DNA from: UBA9414 sp958446945
GTDB lineage: Bacteria > Bacillota > Clostridia > Lachnospirales > Lachnospiraceae
Direction of reading: 5' to 3'
Length of the DNA stretch: 11,254 nucleotides
Assembly: GCA_958446945.1 (NCBI GenBank)
Contig: CAUCYJ010000082.1
Span: 1-11,254, forward strand
In this document: positions 1 through 6,666 of the stretch, one piece after another
How positions within the stretch are numbered: position 1 is the stretch's first letter
Layout of the letters: each line of letters starts with the position of its first letter
Notes under the pieces: model-generated
Told to the model about the DNA's origin: nothing
Database searches by the model: none
Seen by the model: only the letters and a program-made list of their open reading frames with translations
Made by a program: the position numbers and the translations under genes

Positions 1-388
1 ATTTTAAATTTGATAACCCCCAACTGATTTCTTTATACACTTCCGGAAATTTTTCCATAATCTCAAAAGAACACTCAAAAAATAAGATTTGTGGATTTAT
101 TCGTTTCCACCTTTTTACGACTCCCGGCCTTTCATAACGTCTGACAAACGCTTCTGTTTCATCTACGATCTCTCGCAATCTTTGTGCCGGTTCCTCTTGT
201 CCGAGAAACAACATATCGATGTTCTTTCGAACACTCATCAATTTGTCACCCAGGTAATCCCAGATATCCTTTTCCTTCTCATTCTCCGGAACTTTGTTAT
301 AACAGTCTGTTTTTTCATACAGTGCCAAAATTTCCCAAAGCATACCATAAATTGTTTTAATGGATTCTCTGATTTCTTTTGCCATCAT
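1..388 (-). CDS. Unrecognised protein, 3' end cut by window edge
   Basis: An open frame of 129 codons runs leftwards from position 388 and has no stop before the window edge, so the C-terminus is missing. The protein begins MMAKEIRESI and reads as mostly charged, amphipathic helix rich in Glu, Lys and Arg, with no signal peptide or membrane segment. I do not recognise the family. A strong AGGAGG at 395-400 sits 6 nt before the ATG at 386-388 and 9 nt before a second ATG at 383-385; either could be used. A TATAAT at 432-437 gives the gene a plausible promoter of its own. It lies 145 bp downstream of another unrecognised small gene and the WYL regulator, all in the same direction. That the frame is coding is well supported by the ribosome site; its role is unknown. 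Confidence 0.72.
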   Translation of the reverse strand, partial: MMAKEIRESIKTIYGMLWEILALYEKTDCYNKVPENEKEKDIWDYLGDKLMSVRKNIDMLFLGQEEPAQRLREIVDETEAFVRRYERPGVVKRWKRINPQILFFECSFEIMEKFPEVYKEISWGLSNLK

Positions 389-431
389 AAGCGCCCTCCT
401 GTTTTCTTTCTCTCTTTTGTTTACTCTTTAT

Positions 432-437
432 ATTATA
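432..437 (-). promoter_or_regulatory. Candidate -10 box (TATAAT) for the left-edge gene
   Basis: The minus strand reads TATAAT here, about 45 nt upstream of the start at 388. At 17-bp spacing the -35 position (455-460) reads AATATG, which is poor. It falls inside a near-palindrome, GCAACATATTGC, at 451-462. The sigma-70 match therefore rests on the -10 alone, and the palindrome could be an activator or repressor site. Confidence 0.4.
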
Positions 438-533
438 CACCTGCAAACACGCAACATATTGCCGAAAACAAAAAAGCACTCCCTATTCCTGAAATTTTTT
501 AATCTTCTCTCTCTTTCATATGCATTAGTATTT

Positions 534-1037
534 TTAAAGATTCTTTTGTTTAATATCCATCATACAATTGTACCAAATTTCTCCTTCCGTACATTTTTTA
601 AAAGGATTTCCGTCATAAGCCTTATTTCCTTTTTTTAGTGGTGTTAATCTGTCAGAATTGTTTTCGGGATATTTTGTAATATACTCTCTTAACCCCCAAT
701 ACCCTATGAAAAAATGCCACTTTTGATTCAACTGCGGAGATAATCCATTTAATAAAAATACAAACCTTTCCAAATACTCTTTTGTTTGATACTTTTTCTT
801 CAGGACACTTAAAACAATCGACTCCTGTTCTCTTTCGGTATGAATCAGTTCTCTTAACCATTTTTTATATGCTTCATCACCTTTGGAACGCTTCAAATAA
901 TTATCATCAAGAAAATACTTCGCTAAATCAATATAGGGGCCTTTTGGAGTGTTCCCATTTTTAAAATACTCTTCCACTTCCTCACAAGTATCCGCTGCAT
1001 CTATTAAGGATGCGACGATTTCTTCTATTTTCTTCAT
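534..1037 (-). CDS. Unrecognised 167-aa protein downstream of WYL regulator
   Basis: The chosen start is the ATG at 1035-1037, giving MKKIEEIVAS. An AAAGGAG lies 9 nt upstream; a longer frame reaching 1124 would overlap the regulator gene and has no comparable site. The protein has 167 residues, is charged and probably helical, and has an acidic N-terminal third. Its more hydrophobic, aromatic middle holds a WHFFIGYWG stretch at about residues 109-117, and the C-terminal tail is Lys/Asn-rich with two Cys. There is no signal peptide or clear membrane helix. I do not recognise the family. It starts only 28 nt after the stop of the WYL regulator on the same strand, so it is almost certainly co-transcribed with it and may be its effector or the gene it controls. 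No convincing terminator follows it. Confidence 0.7.
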   Translation of the reverse strand: MKKIEEIVASLIDAADTCEEVEEYFKNGNTPKGPYIDLAKYFLDDNYLKRSKGDEAYKKWLRELIHTEREQESIVLSVLKKKYQTKEYLERFVFLLNGLSPQLNQKWHFFIGYWGLREYITKYPENNSDRLTPLKKGNKAYDGNPFKKCTEGEIWYNCMMDIKQKNL

Positions 1038-1065
1038 AACTATTTTCTCCTTTGTCAGTCTTTCC

Positions 1066-2289
1066 CTATCTATAACGCTCCAGAAGCCCTCTGCACTTTT
1101 CGAAAATGCTATTTCGCAGCTCAACCGGCTTCAATACTTCAACATACTCCGAGCATTGCATTGCCCAGGATTCCATTGCTTTTAGAACACACGTTACTTC
1201 TACTTCATCCCATCTATCGTCAATATGTTTTACAAACGTATAGCGATCTCCGAAATAATCATGTAAAAGTGTATATCGGTCTTTATCCAATTTTAATCGT
1301 ATCGTACATGGCTGACCAAAAAACATATACATATGTTCCGCCTGAAACTCAGATGCAATTGTATCATTCCATTCGACAGGAAGACCTTTCACCATTCTCT
1401 TTGGTTTTCTCCTCTCTGACACCATAGTTTCACCATCCAATACCGATACTTTCGTTTTATCGGTAATATCAGACATCAGATCAATTCTATAAAAGCCAAC
1501 ATCGTCATAAGGATCTACGCTGCACACCAAATAATATTTCCCATTATACAAAATCACATAGTACGGATTTGCCACATATGTCATGATCTCCCCTGATGGC
1601 TTTCGTCTCGGTATCAATTCTTTTTTCTCATTATATCCGTTAAAATGAAATGCGATTTTATTTCCAATATCGTTATTAGCTTCGATTGCCTGACGTATGA
1701 TTTTCAGATTCTTTCTGACCATAACCTCGTCTACACGAGAATCTTCATAAACATTAGAGATATTTGTACTGATTTTTCCGGTTGTCTCACTAATAAATGG
1801 TGAATACTTCGGATAATTCATGCTGGTTACCTTTTGAAGCTTTTTAATCAGTTTTTCTTTTGTACTTGTATCTATATTCTTCAAGAAAAGAACCGCCTCA
1901 ATAATCTGATTCAACTCTTCAAACGAAAATAATTGATTGTATCTGAGTTTTCTTAATTGTAATTTTTTTGATCCTTCTCTCTTCAGTCCTATATCGCGTG
2001 CATGAAGTTTATCCTCTAGTCCTTTGACAATAATCTTATAATCCTCAATCCCATAAAAACTGTCCACAACTCCATCTTCATCTTCTGGATTCAGTTCCTT
2101 CATCATGACTTTTAAATAATCTGTCAGTGTTCTCTCAGAACAAGGATGCTCGTATTCTTCCATCAGATTCTTAATCTCCGTTTGCGAAATGGTTGTATAC
2201 TCATCCGTCTCTTCTTGTAAAATTTTCAAAATAGTCAGTATTCTTCCGATAAACCTAAAATCATGTACTGTTTTCTTTTGTTCTTCCAT
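1066..2289 (-). CDS. WYL domain-containing transcriptional regulator (HTH-WYL-WCX)
   Basis: This 407-aa protein has the layout of WYL regulators. An N-terminal helix-turn-helix occupies about residues 8-65 (SERTLTDYLK resembles a recognition helix), a linker follows, the WYL domain covers about 190-275, and a WCX extension about 326-405. The signature core reads GKYYLVCSVD at 250-259, so Tyr replaces the Trp of the W-Y-L triplet; the basic residues R228, R229 and R268 could help contact ligand. WYL proteins act as repressors or activators sensing nucleic acid or nucleotide ligands, and several control phage-defence loci. The start chosen is the ATG at 2287-2289, because GGAGG lies 5 nt upstream. 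An ATG at 2299-2301 overlaps that ribosome site and has none of its own. The gene heads a leftward group with two unrecognised genes. Family assignment is firm; the target is unknown. Confidence 0.88.
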   Translation of the reverse strand: MEEQKKTVHDFRFIGRILTILKILQEETDEYTTISQTEIKNLMEEYEHPCSERTLTDYLKVMMKELNPEDEDGVVDSFYGIEDYKIIVKGLEDKLHARDIGLKREGSKKLQLRKLRYNQLFSFEELNQIIEAVLFLKNIDTSTKEKLIKKLQKVTSMNYPKYSPFISETTGKISTNISNVYEDSRVDEVMVRKNLKIIRQAIEANNDIGNKIAFHFNGYNEKKELIPRRKPSGEIMTYVANPYYVILYNGKYYLVCSVDPYDDVGFYRIDLMSDITDKTKVSVLDGETMVSERRKPKRMVKGLPVEWNDTIASEFQAEHMYMFFGQPCTIRLKLDKDRYTLLHDYFGDRYTFVKHIDDRWDEVEVTCVLKAMESWAMQCSEYVEVLKPVELRNSIFEKCRGLLERYR

Positions 2290-2329
2290 TATTCCCTCCA
2301 TCTAACATAAAACTGCTATTTAAAATACG

Positions 2330-2370
2330 AAAAAAAGTCTGATTCCTTTTCACAGAATCAGGCTCTTTTT
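2330..2370 (-). terminator. Rho-independent terminator downstream of rho
   Basis: Arms at 2337-2345 and 2355-2363 form a 9-bp stem with one C-A mismatch on the minus strand and a 9-nt loop. A run of seven U follows on the minus strand (2336 down to 2330), and the flanking A and T runs can extend the stem. It lies 22 nt past the rho stop. The other strand also has a short T run (2366-2370), but no gene there needs it. Confidence 0.82.
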
Positions 2371-2391
2371 ATCTTACGAACAGTCCATCGA

Positions 2392-3849
2392 TTAGATTAA
2401 TTTCGTTTTTTTAACTGTCTGCACAAATTCCAGGTTATTCTTCGTACGGGCAAACATATTCAAAATGCTGTCCGCCGCCTCCTCTGCCTTCATCCCATTA
2501 AGCGCTCTGCGCATAATATAAACGGCTTCCAATTCCTCTTGACTCAAAAGTAAATCTTCTCTTCTTGTCCCTGATTTCATAATATCTACAGCCGGGAAAA
2601 TCCGCTTTTCAGAAAGCTTACGATCGAGAACAAGCTCCATATTACCAGTCCCCTTAAATTCTTCGTAAATAACATCGTCCATCTTACTTCCTGTATCTAC
2701 AAGCGCTGTTGCCAAAATTGTAAGGCTTCCTCCCTCACGCATATTTCTGGCTGCTCCAAAGAAGCGTTTTGGCATATGAAGCGCTGCCGGATCAAGACCA
2801 CCTGACAGCGTACGACCACTTGGCGGTACGACAAGATTATACGCTCTTGCGAGCCTTGTAATACTGTCCAGCAAAATCACAACTTCTTTCTTATGTTCCA
2901 CAAGACGTTTGGCTCTCTCAATTACCATTTCGGAAACTCTCTTATGGTGTTCTGGAAGTTCATCGAAAGTAGAGTAAATAACTTCTACATTTTTCCCTTC
3001 AATAGCTTCTTTAATATCTGTTACTTCTTCCGGACGTTCATCGATCAAAAGAATCAGAAGATGCATTTCCGGATTATTTCTTTTTATAGAGAGCGCCACT
3101 TCTTTTAGTAATGTTGTCTTACCTGCCTTTGGCGGAGAAACAATCATTCCTCTTTGGCCTTTTCCAATCGGTGAAAGCAAATCCACAACTCGCATTGCTG
3201 TGCTGCTTCCTCCGTTCTCTAAACGTATTCTCCGATTCGGAAAAATCGGCGTCATATCTTCAAAATTATATCTGCCGGCTGCCTGTGCCGGTGTAAAGCC
3301 ATTGATCTTTGTCAGATATAAAAGTGCGCTGAATTTCTCCGACTGCGTTTTAATCCTTGTATTTCCCTCAATAATATCTCCCGTTTTCAAATTGAAACGG
3401 CGAATTTGGGATGGTGATACGTAAACATCATTTTCTCCCGGAAGATAATTTGCTGACCGGATAAATCCATATCCATCTGACATTACCTCGAGAATTCCTT
3501 TTACCGTCTGACCGCTGTCCAATTGACCAATATCTGTTGGCGGCTCGTCCCCCTTCTGTTCTCGCATATCACGGTAATCCCGTCTCTCACGATACTCATT
3601 TCTTTCGTATTTTATGTTGTCTCTATTATTTTCTCTATTTTCCGGTCTGGTCTGCTTTACCACATCGGTTTTTTCTGTCTCATTTTCAGTGTCTCTTTCT
3701 TCTTCCTGTATTGGCTTTGTTTTTTCATCTTCTTCAAGCATCACTTCAATTAATTCTGCTTTACGCATTGCAGTAACACCTTTCAATCCTCTTGCTTTTG
3801 CAAGATCTTTTAAGGCTGCCAAAGATAAGGATTCATACTTCTCTCTCAT
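2392..3849 (-). CDS. rho: Transcription termination factor Rho
   Basis: Rho is a hexameric RNA-dependent ATPase/helicase that ends transcription of untranslated RNA. In this 485-aa protein the N-terminal SAP-like helical domain spans about residues 1-42. A charged Arg/Asn/Glu/Asp-rich insertion covers about 43-105. The OB-fold primary RNA site follows, with GYGFIRSANY at 126-135 and the conserved SPSQIRRFNLKTGD block. The ATPase core carries Walker A PPKAGKTT (239-246), Walker B with catalytic LIDERPEEV (268-276), LLDSITRLARAYN (326-338), the near-invariant KRFFGAARN (361-369) and GTGNMEL (400-406). All motor motifs are intact. The start at 3849 has AAGGGAG 6 nt upstream. It is transcribed away from the radical SAM operon and ends in a strong hairpin terminator. 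The insertion is longer than in E. coli but typical of Clostridia. Confidence 0.97.
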   Translation of the reverse strand: MREKYESLSLAALKDLAKARGLKGVTAMRKAELIEVMLEEDEKTKPIQEEERDTENETEKTDVVKQTRPENRENNRDNIKYERNEYRERRDYRDMREQKGDEPPTDIGQLDSGQTVKGILEVMSDGYGFIRSANYLPGENDVYVSPSQIRRFNLKTGDIIEGNTRIKTQSEKFSALLYLTKINGFTPAQAAGRYNFEDMTPIFPNRRIRLENGGSSTAMRVVDLLSPIGKGQRGMIVSPPKAGKTTLLKEVALSIKRNNPEMHLLILLIDERPEEVTDIKEAIEGKNVEVIYSTFDELPEHHKRVSEMVIERAKRLVEHKKEVVILLDSITRLARAYNLVVPPSGRTLSGGLDPAALHMPKRFFGAARNMREGGSLTILATALVDTGSKMDDVIYEEFKGTGNMELVLDRKLSEKRIFPAVDIMKSGTRREDLLLSQEELEAVYIMRRALNGMKAEEAADSILNMFARTKNNLEFVQTVKKTKLI

Positions 3850-3917
3850 CGAATTCTCCCTTCTGAATGACTGATATCTTTTCTTTTATTTAGTTATTAC
3901 TTACCATGTGGGATTCC

Positions 3918-3930
3918 TGCCGAACCGGCA
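3918..3930 (-). promoter_or_regulatory. Short hairpin in the rho 5' leader
   Basis: TGCCG at 3918-3922 and CGGCA at 3926-3930 are perfect inverted arms around a 3-nt loop, within the roughly 90-nt untranslated leader between the predicted rho start site and its ATG. It is not followed by a U run, so it is not an intrinsic terminator. rho is known to be autoregulated in other bacteria; a role for this hairpin in that is only a guess. Confidence 0.35.
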
Positions 3931-3948
3931 AATATGATCTATGTTGTA

Positions 3949-3977
3949 ATTATATACCATTTTTTTTAAAATAGAAA
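3949..3977 (-). promoter_or_regulatory. Candidate promoter for rho
   Basis: The minus strand shows TATAAT at 3949-3954. Seventeen bases upstream, TTTCTA at 3972-3977 is a weak -35 matching 3 of 6. An overlapping register reads TGG-TATATA, like an extended -10. Transcription would begin near 3942, giving a leader of about 90 nt before the rho start codon. Confidence 0.5.
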
Positions 3978-3999
3978 GCCCTTTTATTTTTATTTTTCC

Positions 4000-4027
4000 A
4001 ACATTGATTTCATCTATTATCAATGTT
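4000..4027. repeat. Perfect 9-bp inverted repeat, candidate operator
   Basis: AACATTGAT at 4000-4008 and ATCAATGTT at 4019-4027 are exact reverse complements separated by 10 nt. The centre-to-centre distance of the arms is 19 bp, about two helical turns, as expected for a dimeric repressor. The left arm contains most of the predicted -35 (TTGATT, 4004-4009) and the right arm ends on the first base of the predicted -10 (4027-4032) of the rightward operon. No U run follows on either strand, which argues against a terminator. Confidence 0.55.
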
Positions 4028-4032
4028 ATGAT
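4004..4032 (+). promoter_or_regulatory. Promoter for the radical SAM/DUF4364 operon
   Basis: TTGATT at 4004-4009 (4 of 6 matches to TTGACA), a 17-bp spacer, and TATGAT at 4027-4032 (5 of 6 matches to TATAAT) make a good sigma-70/SigA promoter. Transcription would begin near 4039, giving a leader of about 60 nt. Both boxes lie within the inverted repeat at 4000-4027, so a protein bound there would be expected to block RNA polymerase. Confidence 0.6.
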
Positions 4033-4045
4033 AAATAAAAGTGAT

Positions 4046-4070
4046 GCGATCAGTCTGACCGCAATTTTTT
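4046..4070 (+). promoter_or_regulatory. Leader hairpin followed by a U run, possible attenuator
   Basis: GCGATCA at 4046-4052 pairs with TGACCGC at 4056-4062 with one mismatch and a 3-nt loop, followed by AA and six T at 4065-4070. In RNA this resembles a small intrinsic terminator starting about 7 nt after the predicted transcription start. The stem is short and so close to the 5' end that it could equally be a stabilising 5' hairpin. Confidence 0.3.
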
Positions 4071-4101
4071 CAACAACACAAGAAAGCAGAGCAGATACCT
4101 T

Positions 4102-5043
4102 ATGAGATTTTGGGATGACAAACGCTACTATTCTTTAAGCTATTATTTAAAACAGCATTATGGCAAAAAACTTTACAAGATTGCTCTTGACGGTGGCATG
4201 ACATGTCCGAACCGGGATGGTACGTGCGGTAATCGCGGATGTATCTTTTGCAGTGAAGGCGGTTCCGGTGACTTTGCTGGTGACCGTACCCTCTCCATCA
4301 GAGAGCAGCTGTCTCTTGGCAAAGCCTCCCTTGCCGACAAATACAGAGGCCATTCCTATATCGCCTACTTTCAGGCATATACGAATACTTACGCGCCAGT
4401 TCAACATCTCCGGCGTCTATTTGAAGAAGCTGTTTCTGATCCGGAAGTCTGTGTCCTTTCCATTGCTACAAGACCGGATTGTCTTGGAGAAGATGTAATT
4501 GCACTGCTTACAGAGCTCAACCTTCAAAAACCAGTCTGGGTGGAACTTGGTCTTCAGACGATCCATCCTAAAAGTGCTGATTTCATTCGACGCGGTTATC
4601 CGCTCTCCGTTTTCGAAGACGCTGTTACCCGGCTTCGCAACGCCGGCATCGAGGTCATCGTCCATACGATTTTATTTCTTCCGGGCGAAACGCCCTCACA
4701 GATGCTTGACACAATCCGCTATCTGAACACTCAGGACATTCAGGGAATCAAGCTTCAGCTCCTTCATGTTCTGAAACAGACAGATCTTGCATCCTATTAC
4801 AAACAGCATCCGTTTCCTCTTCCTTCTCTGGAAGAATATCTGGAACTTCTTGGAGCGTGTATCTGTACAATACGACCGAATATTGTTATTCACCGCATTA
4901 CCGGTGACGGCCCCAAATCCCTTCTGATCGCCCCTCTCTGGACTTCTGATAAACGGAATGTACTGAACCAGACTGCCCGGTATTTTAAAGAACATGATAT
5001 CTGGCAGGGTAAATATACAGAAGATGATAAATCTATTTCATAA
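4102..5043 (+). CDS. TIGR01212 family radical SAM protein (YhcC/YtqA type, MnmL-like)
   Basis: This 313-aa radical SAM enzyme belongs to the YhcC/YtqA family. The iron-sulfur ligands are C35, C47 and C50 in the family spacing C-x11-C-x2-C; C42 is an extra Cys. Other family blocks are SGDFAG, YFQAYTNT, ATRPDCL, ELGLQT and HRITGDGP followed by APLW. The Bacillus subtilis and Streptococcus mutans YtqA proteins (renamed MnmL) take part in converting cmnm5s2U to mnm5s2U at the wobble base of tRNA, usually with the methylase MnmM. No MnmM is encoded here, so the same role is likely but not shown. The ATG at 4102 has no good Shine-Dalgarno (only purine-rich GCAGAG), and no other early start exists before M33, which is already next to the cluster. 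It shares a transcript with the DUF4364 gene 21 nt downstream. Confidence 0.9.
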   Translation: MRFWDDKRYYSLSYYLKQHYGKKLYKIALDGGMTCPNRDGTCGNRGCIFCSEGGSGDFAGDRTLSIREQLSLGKASLADKYRGHSYIAYFQAYTNTYAPVQHLRRLFEEAVSDPEVCVLSIATRPDCLGEDVIALLTELNLQKPVWVELGLQTIHPKSADFIRRGYPLSVFEDAVTRLRNAGIEVIVHTILFLPGETPSQMLDTIRYLNTQDIQGIKLQLLHVLKQTDLASYYKQHPFPLPSLEEYLELLGACICTIRPNIVIHRITGDGPKSLLIAPLWTSDKRNVLNQTARYFKEHDIWQGKYTEDDKSIS

Positions 5044-5064
5044 ATCATAAAGGAGGATTCCTCA

Positions 5065-5577
5065 ATGTCTGAAACATTGGCGCTTTACAAACTGATTATT
5101 CTTCAAATGCTGCAAAAAATTGATTTTCCATTAACCAACGGTCAAATTTCTGAATTTATTCTGGATAAAGGTTACACAAACTATTTCAAACTGCAGCAGG
5201 CGATATCCGAAATGGTCGATACCGGATTTCTCTACGAAGAACAGGCGCACAACCGCACTTTGTATCATTTAACAGACTCCGGCATGGAGACAATACAATT
5301 CTTCAAATCCAAAATCCCACCTGCAATTCTCGATGACATTGATGCATTTCTTCGGGAAAAGAAGTATGATTTGAAAAATGAAGTTTCTGTAAAGGCCGAT
5401 TATTACAAAAATAACCATCAGGAATATTCTGTTCGCTGTCAGGTATTAGAAAATGAAATTCCATTGATCGATCTGACATTGACTGTTCCAACAGAAAAAG
5501 AGGCGATTACCATCTCTACCAATTGGTCCACTAAAAACCCTGAAGTTTATGCGACTGTTATGAATCTGCTTCTCTAA
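5065..5577 (+). CDS. DUF4364 family protein (winged-helix-like)
   Basis: The 170-aa product starts MSETLALYKLI and matches the DUF4364 pattern common in Clostridia. An N-terminal winged-helix-like region (about residues 5-80, with FPLTNGQISEFIL and LYHLTDSG) is followed by a C-terminal alpha/beta part of about 90 residues. The N-terminal half resembles PadR-like regulators, so DNA binding is plausible, but no function is established for the family. There is no signal peptide or membrane segment. AAGGAGG at 5049-5055 sits 9 nt before the ATG, a much stronger ribosome site than that of the radical SAM gene upstream. It ends the operon, with a terminator starting directly after its stop. It could be the protein that binds the palindrome in the operon promoter, though nothing in the sequence proves it. 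Confidence 0.85.
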   Translation: MSETLALYKLIILQMLQKIDFPLTNGQISEFILDKGYTNYFKLQQAISEMVDTGFLYEEQAHNRTLYHLTDSGMETIQFFKSKIPPAILDDIDAFLREKKYDLKNEVSVKADYYKNNHQEYSVRCQVLENEIPLIDLTLTVPTEKEAITISTNWSTKNPEVYATVMNLLL

Positions 5578-5632
5578 AAAAATCTGCCTGTCATTTTCAT
5601 ATTCCAAGATATGTTCTGACAGACAGATTTTT
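5578..5632. terminator. Bidirectional terminator between convergent genes
   Basis: Arms at 5578-5593 and 5617-5632 pair over 16 bp with one non-Watson-Crick position (C-A on the plus strand, G-U on the minus strand). The outer pairs are an A run on the left and a T run on the right. The 23-nt loop holds a further CATAT/ATATG pair. It fills the gap between the DUF4364 stop (5577) and the yitT-like stop (5648) and can serve both. Confidence 0.88.
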
Positions 5633-5647
5633 ATTTAGCTTTTGAAA

Positions 5648-6511
5648 TTAATCCTCTTTAAATCCTTCTCCTACGACTTCATTTGATTCCATAATCACGA
5701 TAAATGACTTTTCATCTACTTGCTTTGCCGCCTGCCGTATCGCATACATTTGTTTGTTATTGCAGGCACACATAACAACCTGTTTCTCCTCTTTTGAATA
5801 ACTGCCTACACCACGAAGTAATGTGGAACCTCTGCCCGAAATATTATCGATTGCCTGAGCCACTTCATCTCCTTTCTCAGTTACAATCATTGTAAGCTTA
5901 CCGGCATCAATTCCGTACATTACCTTATCTACTACAAAAGATAGAAGATAAGTAACAATCATTCCATAAATAATGCCATCTACTTCTTTATAAATGAATG
6001 CTCCGGCTGCAATAATCAAAGCATCCATAATAAATACAATTTTTCCAAGCGACAAATGTGGTTTTTTTGCTTTAATAGACATCATAATAAAATCTGCACC
6101 CCCGGTAGAGGAATTTCTCATATAAATCAAAGCATATCCCAAACCAGAAATTACTCCCGTACAGATTGCCGCCAGAAGTCTGTCCCCTTCATATAGTGGA
6201 AATAACGGCGCAATCTCATCCATAATAAAGGAGGTAATAATAATTGATTTGATGGATCGGATAAAGAAATCCCTTCCCAGAATCTTATAACAGAAAATTG
6301 CAATCGGGATATTTAAAAGCATTGAAACTATACCGATTGGTGTCCCAAATAAATAGTAAAATATTAATGCAATTCCAGATAATCCTGCCATTGGAAATTC
6401 CGCCGCAGATGCAAAATTATAAACTCCAATCGCAATCAAAATTCCTCCTACGATATCTACCAGCACGTCCATTCCCAGATGTTTCCAATTCAGCTTTTTT
6501 AACTTTTCCAT
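5648..6511 (-). CDS. YitT family membrane protein (DUF161/DUF2179)
   Basis: The 287-aa protein has the YitT layout. Hydrophobic membrane segments lie at about residues 15-33, 42-56, 60-75, 112-130, 155-174 and 180-197, and include the family blocks FPMAGLSGIALI and RNSSTGGADFI. A soluble C-terminal DUF2179 domain runs from about 200 to 280, with SGRGSTLLRGVGSYS at 225-239. YitT proteins are abundant in Firmicutes and often several copies per genome; transport is assumed, but the substrate is not established. The start at 6511 has AGGAGG 8 nt upstream. It appears to be a single-gene transcript: an extended -10 promoter lies about 50 nt upstream, after the terminator of the preceding NudC gene, and a bidirectional terminator follows. 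Confidence 0.92.
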   Translation of the reverse strand: MEKLKKLNWKHLGMDVLVDIVGGILIAIGVYNFASAAEFPMAGLSGIALIFYYLFGTPIGIVSMLLNIPIAIFCYKILGRDFFIRSIKSIIITSFIMDEIAPLFPLYEGDRLLAAICTGVISGLGYALIYMRNSSTGGADFIMMSIKAKKPHLSLGKIVFIMDALIIAAGAFIYKEVDGIIYGMIVTYLLSFVVDKVMYGIDAGKLTMIVTEKGDEVAQAIDNISGRGSTLLRGVGSYSKEEKQVVMCACNNKQMYAIRQAAKQVDEKSFIVIMESNEVVGEGFKED

Positions 6512-6557
6512 ACTTGCAGCCTCCTGTAAACTTTCTTTATTTCTCCCTGGCTTCGTT

Positions 6558-6566
6558 AATATAACA
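6558..6566 (-). promoter_or_regulatory. Extended -10 promoter for the yitT-like gene
   Basis: The minus strand reads TGT-TATATT, an extended -10 (TGn) joined to a -10 matching 5 of 6. No good -35 is seen; 17 bp upstream falls in the T run of the preceding terminator. Transcription would start near 6551, leaving a leader of about 40 nt that contains the AGGAGG ribosome site. Confidence 0.45.
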
Positions 6567-6583
6567 AAAACTCAGATAAAACG

Positions 6584-6631
6584 AAAAAAAGAGCATTTAA
6601 CAACTATATAAATATAATCGCAAATGCTCTT
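6584..6631 (-). terminator. Terminator downstream of nudC
   Basis: GAGCATTT at 6591-6598 and AAATGCTC at 6622-6629 are perfect inverted arms around a 23-nt A/T-rich loop. On the minus strand the hairpin is followed by seven U (6590 down to 6584). It lies about 35 nt after the nudC stop and separates nudC from the yitT-like gene. Confidence 0.8.
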
Positions 6632-6666
6632 CTCCTATTTCAGTATATATTTTATATGGGAAGTTG

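Noticed and set aside
89..502. 137-codon plus-strand frame at the left end
   Set aside because: It runs antisense to the left-edge gene and through its promoter, has a Phe/Cys/Tyr-rich product and no ribosome site. The minus frame has AGGAGG.
1038..1124. Longer N-terminus for the 167-aa unknown gene, reaching into the WYL gene
   Set aside because: The internal ATG at 1035-1037 has a good Shine-Dalgarno at proper spacing. The extension would be read from regulator coding sequence.
2287..2301. Upstream ATG (2299-2301) as the start of the WYL regulator
   Set aside because: The GGAGG serving the ATG at 2287-2289 overlaps this codon, and no ribosome site lies before it.
4000..4027. Inverted repeat as a rho-independent terminator
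   Set aside because: The arms are A/T-rich, no U run follows on either strand, and it coincides with promoter boxes.
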